Shown: in pieces, positions 17,421 through 26,569 of the stretch
Layout: each line of letters starts with the position of its first letter
Numbering within the stretch: position 1 is the stretch's first letter
NCBI RefSeq assembly: GCF_900113015.1
Contig: NZ_FONV01000001.1
Location: 248,001-312,000 of the forward strand
Source of the DNA: Actinoplanes philippinensis
GTDB lineage: Bacteria; Actinomycetota; Actinomycetes; Mycobacteriales; Micromonosporaceae
DNA length: 64,000 nucleotides
Direction of reading: 5' to 3'
Position numbers and translations under genes: made by a program
Notes under the pieces: model-generated
What the model saw: the letters and a program-made list of their open reading frames with translations, nothing else
The model's database searches: none
What the model was told of the DNA's origin: nothing

Positions 17421-19277
17421 TTGAGCGCCACCCCGCGCCGGGCCCCGAAGGCCGGCATCCACCCGGACCCCACCGCCCCGCGCCGGACATCCCGGGCCGG
17501 CATCCACCCCGATCCCACCGCCCCGCGCCGGGCGCCCCGGGCCGGCATCCACCCCGATCCCACGAAAAGCTGGTTACGCCGCGCCTGGCCCCTCGTCCGT
17601 GCCCACCGCGCGCTCCTGATCACCTCGCTGACGCTGTCGTTCGTCGGCCTCATCGTGCAGGTGCAGATCCCCGACCTGGTGCGGATCGGCATCGACCGGG
17701 CTCTCGTCGACCGGGCCGACGGCCTGGAGAAGTACGTCTGGCTGATCGCCGGGCTCGCGATCGCCCAGGGCGTCATCAACTTCCTGGCCCGGCTCTACCT
17801 GCTGCGCACGGCGTACGAGATGGAGTACGACCTGCGCAACCTGGTCTTCACCCATCTCATGCGGATGTCGTACGGCTTCTACGACCGGGTCCAGTCCGGC
17901 GAGCTGATCTCCCGCGCGACCAGCGACATCCGGGCCGTCCAGATGTATCTGGCGTTCGGCCCGTCCATCCTGGTCCAGTGCACGATCGCGGGCATCGCGT
18001 TCGCGCTGATGGTGTCGATCAACGCGCCGCTGGCCGTGGTGGCGATGCTGACCATGCCGGTGATCGCGGTCCTCGGCGTCCGGATGCGCAAGGCGATCTT
18101 CCCGGTGTCGTGGCTGATCCAGGCCCGGCTGGCCGGGGTCGCGACAGTGGTCGACGAGAACATCCAGGGCGTCCGGATCGTCAAGGCGTTCGCGGCCGAG
18201 AAACGGCAGATCGACACGCTCGCCCGGGCCGCCGACGGAGTGCGCTGGGCTTACACGACCGACGCCCGGATCCGCAGCCGCTGGATGCCGGTGATGGACA
18301 ACCTGCCCCGGCTCGGGCTGGCGCTGGTGCTGCTGGTCGGTGGGCTGATGGTGCTCGACGGGCACGCGACCGTCGGCACGATCGTCGCGTTCAACTCGTA
18401 CGTGCTGATGCTGCAGCCGCCGTTCCGGATGCTCGGCATGATCATCATGATGGGGCAGCGGGCCGCCGCGTCCGCCCAGCGCATCTACGACATCCTGGAC
18501 ACGCCGACCGAGCTGAACGACCCGGCCGAGCCCGTGGTCCCGCAGCCCCGGGGCGACGTGCTTTTCGCGGGGGTGCGGTTCGCGTACCCCGATGGCACCC
18601 TCGGTCTCGACGGTCTCGACCTGCACGTCCGGCCGGGTGAGACGGTGGCGCTGGTCGGCGCGACCGGCAGCGGCAAGAGCACGGTGGCCCGGCTGGCCGC
18701 GCGCTTCTACGACGCCGACGCCGGGCGGGTGCTGATCGACGGCGCCGACGTGCGCGACTACCCGCTCGCCACGCTGCGGGACCGGGTCGGGATCGTGCCC
18801 GACGAGCCGTTCCTGTTCTCCATCTCGCTGCACGACAACATCGCTTTCGGACACCCCGCGGCGACCCGCGAGCAGGTGATCGCCGCCGCCGTCGCGGCCG
18901 GCGCCGACGGTTTCATCGGAGAGCTTCCGGAGGGGTACGACACGGTCGTCGGCGAACGCGGCTACACCCTCTCCGGCGGCCAGCGGCAGCGCGTCGCTAT
19001 CGCCCGGGCGCTGCTGGTCAACCCGCCGGTGCTGATCCTCGACGACGCCACCAGCGCCGTCGACGTCCGCGTCGAGCACGAGATCCACGAGGCGCTGCGC
19101 GACCTGATGCGCGACCGCACCACCATCGTGGTCGCGCACCGGCTGGCCACGATCGGCCTCGCCGACCGCGTCGTGCTGATCGAGAACGGTCAGGCCGTGG
19201 CGACCGGCACCCACACCGAACTGTTGGCGACCGAGCCCCGCTACGGGCGGGTCCTGGCCACGGAGGTGCACGCGTGA
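17421..19277 (+). CDS. ABC exporter half-transporter A (degenerate ATP site partner)
   Basis: The 618-residue protein has six transmembrane helices (about 60-340) fused to an ATPase domain (about 370-615): Walker A GATGSGKST, signature LSGGQRQRVAIARA, H-loop VVAHRLAT. Two catalytic positions are changed: the Walker B is LILDDATSAVD, with Asp in place of the catalytic Glu, and the Q-loop reads VPDEPFLF, with Asp for Gln. The next gene, overlapping by 4 bases, has the complementary pattern, which is the signature of heterodimeric exporters with one active and one degenerate site. The N-terminus carries a 15-residue tandem repeat. The start is TTG with GAGGAGA upstream. The iron-box-like promoter element hints at iron- or siderophore-linked export or import (IrtAB-like), not proven. 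Confidence 0.9.
   Translation: MSATPRRAPKAGIHPDPTAPRRTSRAGIHPDPTAPRRAPRAGIHPDPTKSWLRRAWPLVRAHRALLITSLTLSFVGLIVQVQIPDLVRIGIDRALVDRADGLEKYVWLIAGLAIAQGVINFLARLYLLRTAYEMEYDLRNLVFTHLMRMSYGFYDRVQSGELISRATSDIRAVQMYLAFGPSILVQCTIAGIAFALMVSINAPLAVVAMLTMPVIAVLGVRMRKAIFPVSWLIQARLAGVATVVDENIQGVRIVKAFAAEKRQIDTLARAADGVRWAYTTDARIRSRWMPVMDNLPRLGLALVLLVGGLMVLDGHATVGTIVAFNSYVLMLQPPFRMLGMIIMMGQRAAASAQRIYDILDTPTELNDPAEPVVPQPRGDVLFAGVRFAYPDGTLGLDGLDLHVRPGETVALVGATGSGKSTVARLAARFYDADAGRVLIDGADVRDYPLATLRDRVGIVPDEPFLFSISLHDNIAFGHPAATREQVIAAAVAAGADGFIGELPEGYDTVVGERGYTLSGGQRQRVAIARALLVNPPVLILDDATSAVDVRVEHEIHEALRDLMRDRTTIVVAHRLATIGLADRVVLIENGQAVATGTHTELLATEPRYGRVLATEVHA
17451..17564 (+). repeat. 45-bp in-frame tandem repeat in the exporter N-terminus
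   Basis: Two full 45-bp units and a partial third encode AGIHPDPTAPRR plus three variable residues, then AGIHPDPT again. The repeat precedes the first membrane helix, so it forms a Pro/Arg-rich cytoplasmic extension not normal for the family. The copies are nearly identical, so the expansion is recent. Confidence 0.85.
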
Positions 19278-21214
19278 GCATGTTCGGAGGCGGGTTCGGT
19301 GGCCCCGGCGGCGGGCCCGGCTCGGGGGCGATCGCCGGGATGGGCGGCACCGGCACCCGGCGCCAGGGCAACACGCCGTTCGCCGGGGTGCCGGCCGAGC
19401 TGGCGGCCGGCGTCACCCTCCTGGAGGCGAGCGAGCCGGACCATCCGGACCCGGCCGCGACCTTCAGCCACACCCCCGACACCGGCCGGCTCACCCTGTG
19501 GTCGCTGCTGTCCGGGCGGCGGGCGCTGCTGGTGACCGCGGCGGTCGCGGTGGGAGTCGAGGCGCTGCTGCTGCAGTCCGGGCCGTACCTCGTGCAGGTC
19601 GGCATCGACCACAGCATCGTCGCCCGCGATGTGCCGGTCCTGGTGATCGCCGCCGTGGCGTTCCTCGCCTCGGTGGCGCTGACCGCGCTGGCCACCGCCG
19701 TGCGCATCCGCACCAGCGGACGGCTCGCCGCCTACAGCACCCGGGACCTGCGGGTACGCGTCTTCACCCAGCTGCAACGGCTCAGCCTCGACCACTACAC
19801 GACGGAGAAGGCCGGCGTCACCATGACCCGGATGACCTCCGACGTGGAGGCGTTGCAGCAGCTGCTGCAGGAAGGGTTCGCGCAGTTCCTCATCCACGGG
19901 CTCACCATGGTCGTGGTCACCGCCGTGCTCGTCCACTACGACGCCGGGCTCGCCGCGATCACGCTGCTCCTGGTGGTGCCGCCGCTGCTGCTGCTCACGC
20001 TCTGGTTCCGCAGGGCCGCCGACGTCGGCTACAACCGGCAGCGCGACACGATCGCGGGACTCTTCTCCCACCTCACCGAGAGCCTCAACGGCGTACGCGT
20101 CATCACCGCCCACAACCAGCAGGACCGCAACGTGATCGCCCACCGGGAGGTGGTCGGCGCCTACCGCGACGCCAACGACCACACCGGCCGGATCAACGCC
20201 GTCTACGGCCCCGGCACATCGGTGATCGGCCTGCTCGGCCTGGCCGCGCTGTTGCTGATCGGCGGCCGCAAGGTCCTCGCCGGCACGCTCACGATCGGCG
20301 AGCTGACCGCCTTCGTGCTCTACCTGAACGCGTTCTTCCAGCCCGTGCAGCAACTCGTGCAGCTCTACACCAACTATCAGCAGGCCCGCGCCGCGCTCGG
20401 CAAGCTCCGCGGCCTGCTGCGCACGGTCCCCGCGGTCCGGGAGAAGCCCGGGGCGTTGCCGCTGCCGCCGGCGTCCGGCGGGATCGAGCTGCGCGAGATC
20501 ACTTTCGGGTACGACCCCGCGCGCCCCGTGCTCCGCGGGGTCAACCTGCGGATCGCGCCCGGCGAGACGATCGCGTGCGTCGGCCCGACCGGCGCCGGCA
20601 AGTCCACGCTGGCCAAACTCGTGTCCCGTCTCTACGACCCGGACGCCGGGACGGTCCTCGTCGACGGCCACGACCTGCGTGACGTCACCCTCGACTCGCT
20701 GCACCGTCAGGTCGGGGTGGTGCCGCAGGAGCCGTTCCTGTTCGCCGGGACGCTGCGGGACAACATCGCCTTCGCCCGCCCCGAGGTCTCCGACGAGGTG
20801 GTGCTCGCCGCCGTCGAGGCGGTCGGCCTGCGCGACCTGGTCGACCGCTCCCCCGACGGCCTGCAGACGGTCCTGCACGAACGCGGCCAGTCCGTCTCCT
20901 CCGGCGAGCGCCAGCTGATCGCCCTGGCCCGCGTCTTCGTCGCCGAACCGCGGGTGGTCGTCCTCGACGAGGCGACGTCGAGCCTGGACCTGCGCTCGGA
21001 GCTGCGGGTGGAGGCCGCGATCCAGCGGCTGCTGGAGGGACGGACCGCGATCCTGGTCGCCCACCGGTTGTCCACGGCCCGCCGGGCCGACCGGGTGATC
21101 GTCGTCGACGACGGCGACATCGTCGAACAGGGCACCCACGAGGCGTTGCTGGCCGCGGGCGGCCGTTACGCCACCATGTACGCCACCTGGGAGTCCCACA
21201 CCGCCACCCCCTGA
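19274..21214 (+). CDS. ABC exporter half-transporter B (catalytic ATP site partner)
   Basis: The 646-residue protein begins with a Gly-rich tract, then a membrane domain (about 80-370) and an ATPase domain (about 400-640): Walker A GPTGAGKST, intact Q-loop VPQEPFLF, Walker B VVLDEATSSLD with the catalytic Glu, H-loop VAHRLST. Its signature motif is VSSGERQ instead of LSGGQ. The Walker B Glu of this subunit would pair with the canonical signature of subunit A, giving one competent site; the other site is degenerate on both sides. The start overlaps the stop of subunit A (GTGA). The pair probably forms an obligate heterodimer; the substrate is unknown. Confidence 0.9.
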   Translation: MSMFGGGFGGPGGGPGSGAIAGMGGTGTRRQGNTPFAGVPAELAAGVTLLEASEPDHPDPAATFSHTPDTGRLTLWSLLSGRRALLVTAAVAVGVEALLLQSGPYLVQVGIDHSIVARDVPVLVIAAVAFLASVALTALATAVRIRTSGRLAAYSTRDLRVRVFTQLQRLSLDHYTTEKAGVTMTRMTSDVEALQQLLQEGFAQFLIHGLTMVVVTAVLVHYDAGLAAITLLLVVPPLLLLTLWFRRAADVGYNRQRDTIAGLFSHLTESLNGVRVITAHNQQDRNVIAHREVVGAYRDANDHTGRINAVYGPGTSVIGLLGLAALLLIGGRKVLAGTLTIGELTAFVLYLNAFFQPVQQLVQLYTNYQQARAALGKLRGLLRTVPAVREKPGALPLPPASGGIELREITFGYDPARPVLRGVNLRIAPGETIACVGPTGAGKSTLAKLVSRLYDPDAGTVLVDGHDLRDVTLDSLHRQVGVVPQEPFLFAGTLRDNIAFARPEVSDEVVLAAVEAVGLRDLVDRSPDGLQTVLHERGQSVSSGERQLIALARVFVAEPRVVVLDEATSSLDLRSELRVEAAIQRLLEGRTAILVAHRLSTARRADRVIVVDDGDIVEQGTHEALLAAGGRYATMYATWESHTATP

Positions 21215-21426
21215 GGTCCGGGTGCCCCACGCCGCCGACCCGTGTTTCGCGCGGCCCCTGACGGGTGAGCCCGGCCGGTTCGCGTCCCCGGGGTCCGGTC
21301 TCCAAGATCGAATACTCGGGGTCGCGAGCCGGAATGACCCGAACGGTATGGCGACACGCCCGCATCGATCATTGCGCATGTGTCGATCGACCGGAGAGGG
21401 TCGGGACATCCCAACGGAGGTGCTTT

Positions 21427-24081
21427 GTGGACCTGTCACGAACGCTGGCCGGCGCCGGCGCCGCGCTGCTCGCCACGGCTCTGCTCGCCAACCCCGTGTC
21501 GGCGGCGCCGGGAGGCATCCCGGCTTCGACGACGCCGGGCAACAACTTGGTCTCCGCGGCGCGGGGTAGCGACCCGCTCTCCGCGGCGCGGGGCAGCGAC
21601 CCGGACTCCGGGGCGCCGGGCGACAACCCATCGACCCGCGACTTCGGCAACGGGCCGGAACGCAACACGATCGCCGCCCTCGGCGGCTCCGCCGTCGACA
21701 GCGCGGCGCTCGGCGCGTCATCGGCGGGCCCGCTGTTCGCGGAGGAACCGGCATCCGCGTGGACGATCACGCGGCGGAAGGGCTACCCGCGGCAGAACGA
21801 CCTGCCGGTCTGGCCGGTGAACCCGGAGGACCGCTCGATCAAGCTGGGGCTCGTCCCGTACCACCTCATCGCTCCGAAATTGAACGCCCTGCAGGAGGCC
21901 TCGGACCGCGTCTCCGCGGAGATCGTCGGGCACTCGGCCGGAGGCCGTGATCTCTATCTGGTGACCGTGACCGCTCCCGAGTCGGCCGCCGAAGCCGCCC
22001 GGCAGGACCGCTGGCGGGAACTGATCGAGGAGGACCCGGCCGCCGCGAAGCGCGATCGGGCCCTGAGGACCGGCTACAAGACACCGGTCTGGATCAACGC
22101 GAACATCCACGGCAACGAGTGGGAGGGCACCGACGGCGCGCTGCGCGTCATCGAGCGCCTGGCCACCGCCACCGACCCGGCGACCCGGGACCTTCTCGAG
22201 CGCACCCGGGTCTATGTGACGGTCACCAACAACCCGGACGGGCGGATCGCCGGCACCCGGGCGAACGGCGCCGGTTTCGACATCAACCGGGACCACGCCA
22301 CCGGCTCGCAGCCGGAGTCCCGGGCGGTACGCGACGTGGTGATCGCGACGCAGCCGTTCGTGATGCTCGACGAGCACGGCTACACGGGCACGACCCTGAT
22401 CGAGCCGGCGACGCCGCCGCACGGGCAGAACTACGAGTACGACCTGTACATCAAGCACGCCCTGCCGAACGCGCTCGGCATGGAGAAGGCCATCCAGCGG
22501 CTCGGACACCCGGAGACGACCCGCGCCGACATCCCGTTCCGGGACTACGCCCCCGGCGACTGGGACGACTGGCCGCCGATCTTCACCCCGATGTACGCCA
22601 TCTACCAGGGCGCGGTCGGCCACACCGTGGAGATCCCGCTGCAGGTCAACAACTCCGCCTACAACGACCTGCCGGTTGAGGAGTTGCAGCGCCGGTCCCG
22701 GATCAACACCGACGTGGCCGCGGCGACGATCGAGGCGGCTCTCACCTACGCCGACACGAACCGGGGCACGCTGCTCGCCGACCAGATCGAACTGTTCCGA
22801 CGCGGCTGGGCCGGTGAGCCGTCCCCGGTGATCCCGGACGGTTTCGTCGACGGGTTCGGCCCGGAGGACCGCTACGCGACGACGTTCCCGCGCGCCTACG
22901 TCATCCCGGCCGGCAGTCCCGCCGCGGCGCGCCTGGTCAACCATCTGATCGCGAACGACGTGCGGGTCACCGCGGCCCGGACCGCCTTCCGGGCCGGCGG
23001 GCGCCACTACGGCAAGGGCACCTACATCGTCGACATGCACCAGCCGAAACGCGGCCTCGCGAACGTCCTGCTCGAAGCCGGCCGGGACATCTCCGGCCTG
23101 GTGCCGCAGATGTATGACATCTCGGGCTGGAGTCATGGCCTGCTCTGGGGCGCCACGGTCGACAGCAGCCTCCGGTCACTGCCGCGCGTCCTGGTTATCA
23201 AGGTGACCGAGGCGGCGGCGACCGGGTCCGTCGACGCGCCGCGTGGGCGGGATCTCAGCCTGTCGCTGCGCGACGGCAACGATGTGCGGGCGGTCAACGA
23301 GCTGCTCACCCGGGGTGTCAAGCTGCGGCGCACGGACGCGGCCACCGTCGTGGTCCCGGCCGAGGCGCGGCCCGAGGCCGTCTCTCTCGCCAGATCCCTG
23401 GGAGTACGGTTCACCGCCGCCCCCGGTCGCACGAGAGGCGACGTGATCGAGCAGCCCGTGATCGCGGCGGCCGTCTCCGCCGACGAGCTGTTCGCCCTGA
23501 AGGAGATGGGCTTCACGGTCCGCCCCGTCTCGACGGCGATCCTCAACGCCGGTTTCGACCTGTCCACGGTTGACTCCCTCATCGTCTCGTCCGGCCTCTC
23601 GTATGCGAATCTGACCGCCACCGCCCGCGCCGCCGTCGACGCATACCTGGCCCGCGGCGGCGGTGTCCTCACCCGCGGGGCCACCGGCGCGAACTTCAAC
23701 GCCGCCGCCGAGGTCCTCCCGGTCACCGCGACAGCCGGCCGCGGAGACGCCAACGGGGTGGTCACGGTGACGAACGAGGGCCGGATCGTGGGGAGCGGCT
23801 CCCCCGTGCACTCGTTCATCTACTCCCCTCTCTGGTTCACCGGTGAGGGCGTGACCGTCGAGCAGCGTTACGGCACATCCCCGCTGGTGGCCGGCCACTG
23901 GCTGCCGACTGACGAGGGCACGGACGGCCCCGCCCAGGCGGCGGGCCGGGCCGCGGTCGTCTCCGGCACCACCTCCGGCGGCGGCCACGCGGTCCTGTTC
24001 GGGACCGAGCCGTTGTTCCGTGCTCACCCGAAGGGCCTGTACGCCGAGTACGCCCGGGCCCTCTTCTGGACCGCCAGCTAG
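21427..24081 (+). CDS. Large secreted M14 family zinc carboxypeptidase
   Basis: The 884-residue protein starts at GTG with CGGAGG six bases upstream; an open extension to 21265 has no initiation signal. A signal peptide (core LAGAGAALLATALLANP, cleavage near VSAAP) is followed by a low-complexity stretch in which SAARGSDP and similar units repeat. The catalytic domain has the M14 zinc ligands in IHGNEWEG (H228, E231) and DEHGYTG (H317), the substrate-binding NNPDGR and FDINRDH, and the general base Glu in GHTVEIPLQ (E402). A further 400 residues include a Rossmann-like domain resembling ThuA/class I amidotransferase-like modules (ARGGGVLTRGATG). It acts outside the cell on peptides or peptidoglycan fragments; the exact specificity is unclear. 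Confidence 0.87.
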   Translation: MDLSRTLAGAGAALLATALLANPVSAAPGGIPASTTPGNNLVSAARGSDPLSAARGSDPDSGAPGDNPSTRDFGNGPERNTIAALGGSAVDSAALGASSAGPLFAEEPASAWTITRRKGYPRQNDLPVWPVNPEDRSIKLGLVPYHLIAPKLNALQEASDRVSAEIVGHSAGGRDLYLVTVTAPESAAEAARQDRWRELIEEDPAAAKRDRALRTGYKTPVWINANIHGNEWEGTDGALRVIERLATATDPATRDLLERTRVYVTVTNNPDGRIAGTRANGAGFDINRDHATGSQPESRAVRDVVIATQPFVMLDEHGYTGTTLIEPATPPHGQNYEYDLYIKHALPNALGMEKAIQRLGHPETTRADIPFRDYAPGDWDDWPPIFTPMYAIYQGAVGHTVEIPLQVNNSAYNDLPVEELQRRSRINTDVAAATIEAALTYADTNRGTLLADQIELFRRGWAGEPSPVIPDGFVDGFGPEDRYATTFPRAYVIPAGSPAAARLVNHLIANDVRVTAARTAFRAGGRHYGKGTYIVDMHQPKRGLANVLLEAGRDISGLVPQMYDISGWSHGLLWGATVDSSLRSLPRVLVIKVTEAAATGSVDAPRGRDLSLSLRDGNDVRAVNELLTRGVKLRRTDAATVVVPAEARPEAVSLARSLGVRFTAAPGRTRGDVIEQPVIAAAVSADELFALKEMGFTVRPVSTAILNAGFDLSTVDSLIVSSGLSYANLTATARAAVDAYLARGGGVLTRGATGANFNAAAEVLPVTATAGRGDANGVVTVTNEGRIVGSGSPVHSFIYSPLWFTGEGVTVEQRYGTSPLVAGHWLPTDEGTDGPAQAAGRAAVVSGTTSGGGHAVLFGTEPLFRAHPKGLYAEYARALFWTAS

Positions 24082-24088
24082 CGCGATC

Positions 24089-24121
24089 CCCGGCCCTGTC
24101 GCCCACCGCGACAGGGCCGGG
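24089..24121. terminator. Hairpin terminator between convergent genes
   Basis: A perfect 14-bp stem (arms 24089-24102 and 24108-24121, starting CCCGGCCCTGTC) with a 5-base loop follows the peptidase stop by 8 bases. There is no T-run on either side, which is common for actinobacterial terminators. It can serve both the peptidase and the convergent dehydrogenase. Confidence 0.75.
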
Positions 24122-24208
24122 AGGCAACCCTCGGCTCGCGGGACAGCGGCCGGTGATGCCGGTTCGTGCAGCCGTCAACCACGACGGCCGATCCGCGCGG
24201 CGGGTGGG

Positions 24209-25273
24209 CTATGGCCGGAGGAGGACCTTGACGGCTCGGCGCTCGTCCATGGCGGCGTAGGCCTCGGCCGCCTCGGACAGCGGCAGCTCGACGTCGAAGA
24301 CGCGACCGGGCTGGATGCGGCCGTCGAGGACCTCGGGGAGGAGTTCCTCGATGTAGCCGCGGACCGGGGCCACACCACCGCGGACACCGACGTTGGTGCT
24401 GAACATCTGCTGGACCGGGAGCTCGGGGCCACCGGCCGGGACGCCGACGAAACCGACCTGGCCGCCGGGGCGGGCCGAGCGCAGCGCCTGATCCATCGAC
24501 TCCTTCGTGCCGACGCACTCCAGGACGACATCGGGGCCGATGCCGCCGAACATCTCCTTCAACCGCGCGATGCCCTCGTCGCCGCGCTCCGGCACGACGT
24601 CGGTGGCGCCGAACTCACGAGCCAGACGCTGCCGGGACTCGTGGCGGGACATGGCCACGATCCGGGTGGCGCCGAGACGTCTCGCCGCGATGATCGCCGA
24701 CAGGCCGACCGCGCCGTCGCCGACGACCGCCACCGTCGAACCCTGCCGGACTCCGCCGGACACCGCGGCGTGGTGCCCGGTGCACATCACATCCGACAGG
24801 GTGAGCAGCCCCGGGACCAGCGCCGGATCGGGCTCACCGCCGGGGACGACGACCAGTGTGCCGTCGGCCAGCGGGACACGCACCCGCTCGCCCTGGCCGG
24901 CATCGGCGTAGCCCTCGTCCTTGACCTCAGAGCCCCACCAGCCGCCGTTGAGGCAGGAGGTGCTGACGCCGTTGCGGCAGTTGGCACACTCACCGCAGCA
25001 CACGTAGAACGGGGCGATCACGAAGTCGCCCACCTTTACCTTGCCGACCGCGTCACCGATCTGCTCGACGACGCCCACGAACTCGTGGCCCATCCGCCGC
25101 TCGCCGCCCCCGCGGACCCCCCGATAACCCCAGAGGTCGGAGCCGCAGACGCAGGAGGCGACGACACGGACGATCGCGTCCCGCCCGGAGGCCGAGGGCC
25201 CCGACGCCAGGACCGGATCGGGCACGTCCTGGACCCGGATGTCGTGGTCGCCGTGCATGAATACCGCGCGCAC
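24209..25273 (-). CDS. Zinc-dependent alcohol dehydrogenase (MDR family)
   Basis: The 354-residue medium-chain dehydrogenase has catalytic zinc ligands in SCVCGSDLWG and MGHEFVG, and a structural zinc site with four cysteines in CCGECANCRNGVSTSC. The cofactor fold has VAVVGDGAVGLS with a following basic residue pair, so NAD versus NADP cannot be called. The GTG at 25273 is chosen because AAGGAG lies nine bases upstream; the frame is open to 25315. It is convergent with the M14 peptidase and divergent from the serine hydrolase. The substrate is unknown. Confidence 0.9.
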   Translation of the reverse strand: MRAVFMHGDHDIRVQDVPDPVLASGPSASGRDAIVRVVASCVCGSDLWGYRGVRGGGERRMGHEFVGVVEQIGDAVGKVKVGDFVIAPFYVCCGECANCRNGVSTSCLNGGWWGSEVKDEGYADAGQGERVRVPLADGTLVVVPGGEPDPALVPGLLTLSDVMCTGHHAAVSGGVRQGSTVAVVGDGAVGLSAIIAARRLGATRIVAMSRHESRQRLAREFGATDVVPERGDEGIARLKEMFGGIGPDVVLECVGTKESMDQALRSARPGGQVGFVGVPAGGPELPVQQMFSTNVGVRGGVAPVRGYIEELLPEVLDGRIQPGRVFDVELPLSEAAEAYAAMDERRAVKVLLRP

Positions 25274-25440
25274 TTCACCATCTCCTTGCTTCGGCGTCGT
25301 TCGCCATGACCCCACCCTAGAAAGGCCGGAGGCCGTCAGGGAGGCCCTGTGAAAACCCCTCTGTTCCTAGTAGTGGCCCATGATCAACAACGTCGATCCA
25401 GGGCCACCTTCCGGCCGGGCGAGCGGGCTAAGGTCCGGAT

Positions 25441-26334
25441 GTGACCGACGAACTGTTCACCGACTTCGTCCGGGCCGACCGGGAGCAGGCACTCGGGGCG
25501 TATGGGATCCACGTCCACCAGGAGGGCCGGCCACCGGTCGAGCACCGGTTCCGCTCCGATGACCGCGTCAACCTCTACTCGGTGGCGAAGACGTTCACCG
25601 CTGTGGCCGTCGGGATCGCCGAGTCCGAGGGGCGCCTCGGCGTCGACGATCGTTTCCTCGACCATTTTCCCGAGCTGCGCGCGATTGCCGCCGACGGTTT
25701 CGAGCACGTCACCGTGCGGCATCTGCTGACGATGACCAGCGGCAGCGGCCACCTGTGGTTCGCCGACCGGCGTGTCGACGCGCTCGATCTGCTGCACGAG
25801 TTCGTCGCGGAGCCACTCGTCGCCGAGCCGGGGACGCGTTTCGCGTACACCGGCACCGGCTTCTATGCTCTCGGCCGTCTGATCGCCCGGGTGACCGGGG
25901 CCGATCTGCGCGCCTACCTGCTGCCTCGCGTCTTCGGGCCGCTCGGCCTGCACAATCCCGCCTGGCACTGCTGCCCACTGGGTTTTCCGTTCGCCGAGAG
26001 CGATCTCTTCCTGAAGACCGGCGAGCTGGCACGCTTCGCACGGCTGCTGCTGCAATCCGGCGTGTGGGAGGGCAAACAGGTGGTTCCGCCGGATTTCGTG
26101 GACCGTATGACCACCGACCGGGTCGACATGAAGGAGGGCGACGCGCACACCGACGGTTACGGCCTGGGCGTGTGGCTGGAGCCAGGCGGCACCTACCGCA
26201 TGCACGGCGCCTACGGCCAGCTGGCGATCATCGACCCGGCCCGCCGAGCCACTGTCACCGTGACCGCCCACACCGATGACGACACGCCGCTGCTGGCGGC
26301 CGTTCACGACCTGGTCCTGCCACGCCTCGGCTGA
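25441..26334 (+). CDS. Serine hydrolase, class C beta-lactamase/penicillin-binding fold
   Basis: The 297-residue protein has the SxxK motif SVAK (S47, K50), a tyrosine motif FAYTGTGFYALG in the position of Y-x-N, and MHGAYGQ in place of the KTG motif. This matches the class C beta-lactamase-like family of esterases and peptidases rather than true beta-lactamases. There is no signal peptide, so it is probably cytoplasmic and most likely an esterase or amidase. The start is GTG. Two hairpins follow the stop. Confidence 0.88.
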   Translation: MTDELFTDFVRADREQALGAYGIHVHQEGRPPVEHRFRSDDRVNLYSVAKTFTAVAVGIAESEGRLGVDDRFLDHFPELRAIAADGFEHVTVRHLLTMTSGSGHLWFADRRVDALDLLHEFVAEPLVAEPGTRFAYTGTGFYALGRLIARVTGADLRAYLLPRVFGPLGLHNPAWHCCPLGFPFAESDLFLKTGELARFARLLLQSGVWEGKQVVPPDFVDRMTTDRVDMKEGDAHTDGYGLGVWLEPGGTYRMHGAYGQLAIIDPARRATVTVTAHTDDDTPLLAAVHDLVLPRLG

Positions 26335-26344
26335 CCCTGGGCGT

Positions 26345-26382
26345 GGCATCAGGCCGATGCCGGACGGGACACCGGGTGTCCC
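26345..26382 (+). terminator. Two adjacent hairpins after the serine hydrolase
   Basis: GGCATC-AGGCC-GATGCC (26345-26361) and GGGACACC-G-GGTGTCCC (26366-26382) are perfect inverted repeats directly after the serine hydrolase stop. No T-run follows. The rest of the gap to 26570 holds no convincing gene; a minus-strand open frame there overlaps the hydrolase and matches nothing I know. Confidence 0.55.
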
Positions 26383-26569
26383 GGGACTTGATGTCGGCAC
26401 GGGTGAACAACGCCTGGCAGAAGCGCACCTGTCCGTTTCGGAGCCGTCCGAGGCGCAACGGCGCCCGCAGCTTCAGGTCATGTCGTCCGAGCAAGCGCAG
26501 GCCGTGACTCAGGTCCACCACCGGGACCCGGCACGGGGTGTCCGAAGGCTCGGGGAGGGCTGACCGCCC

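Noticed and set aside
25441-26334. Beta-lactamase resistance gene
   Set aside because: The SxxK motif is present, but there is no signal peptide and the third motif is HGA rather than KTG, which fits the esterase/peptidase branch.
26255-26521. An 88-codon minus-strand frame
   Set aside because: It overlaps the 3' end of the serine hydrolase, matches no family and covers two terminator-like hairpins.
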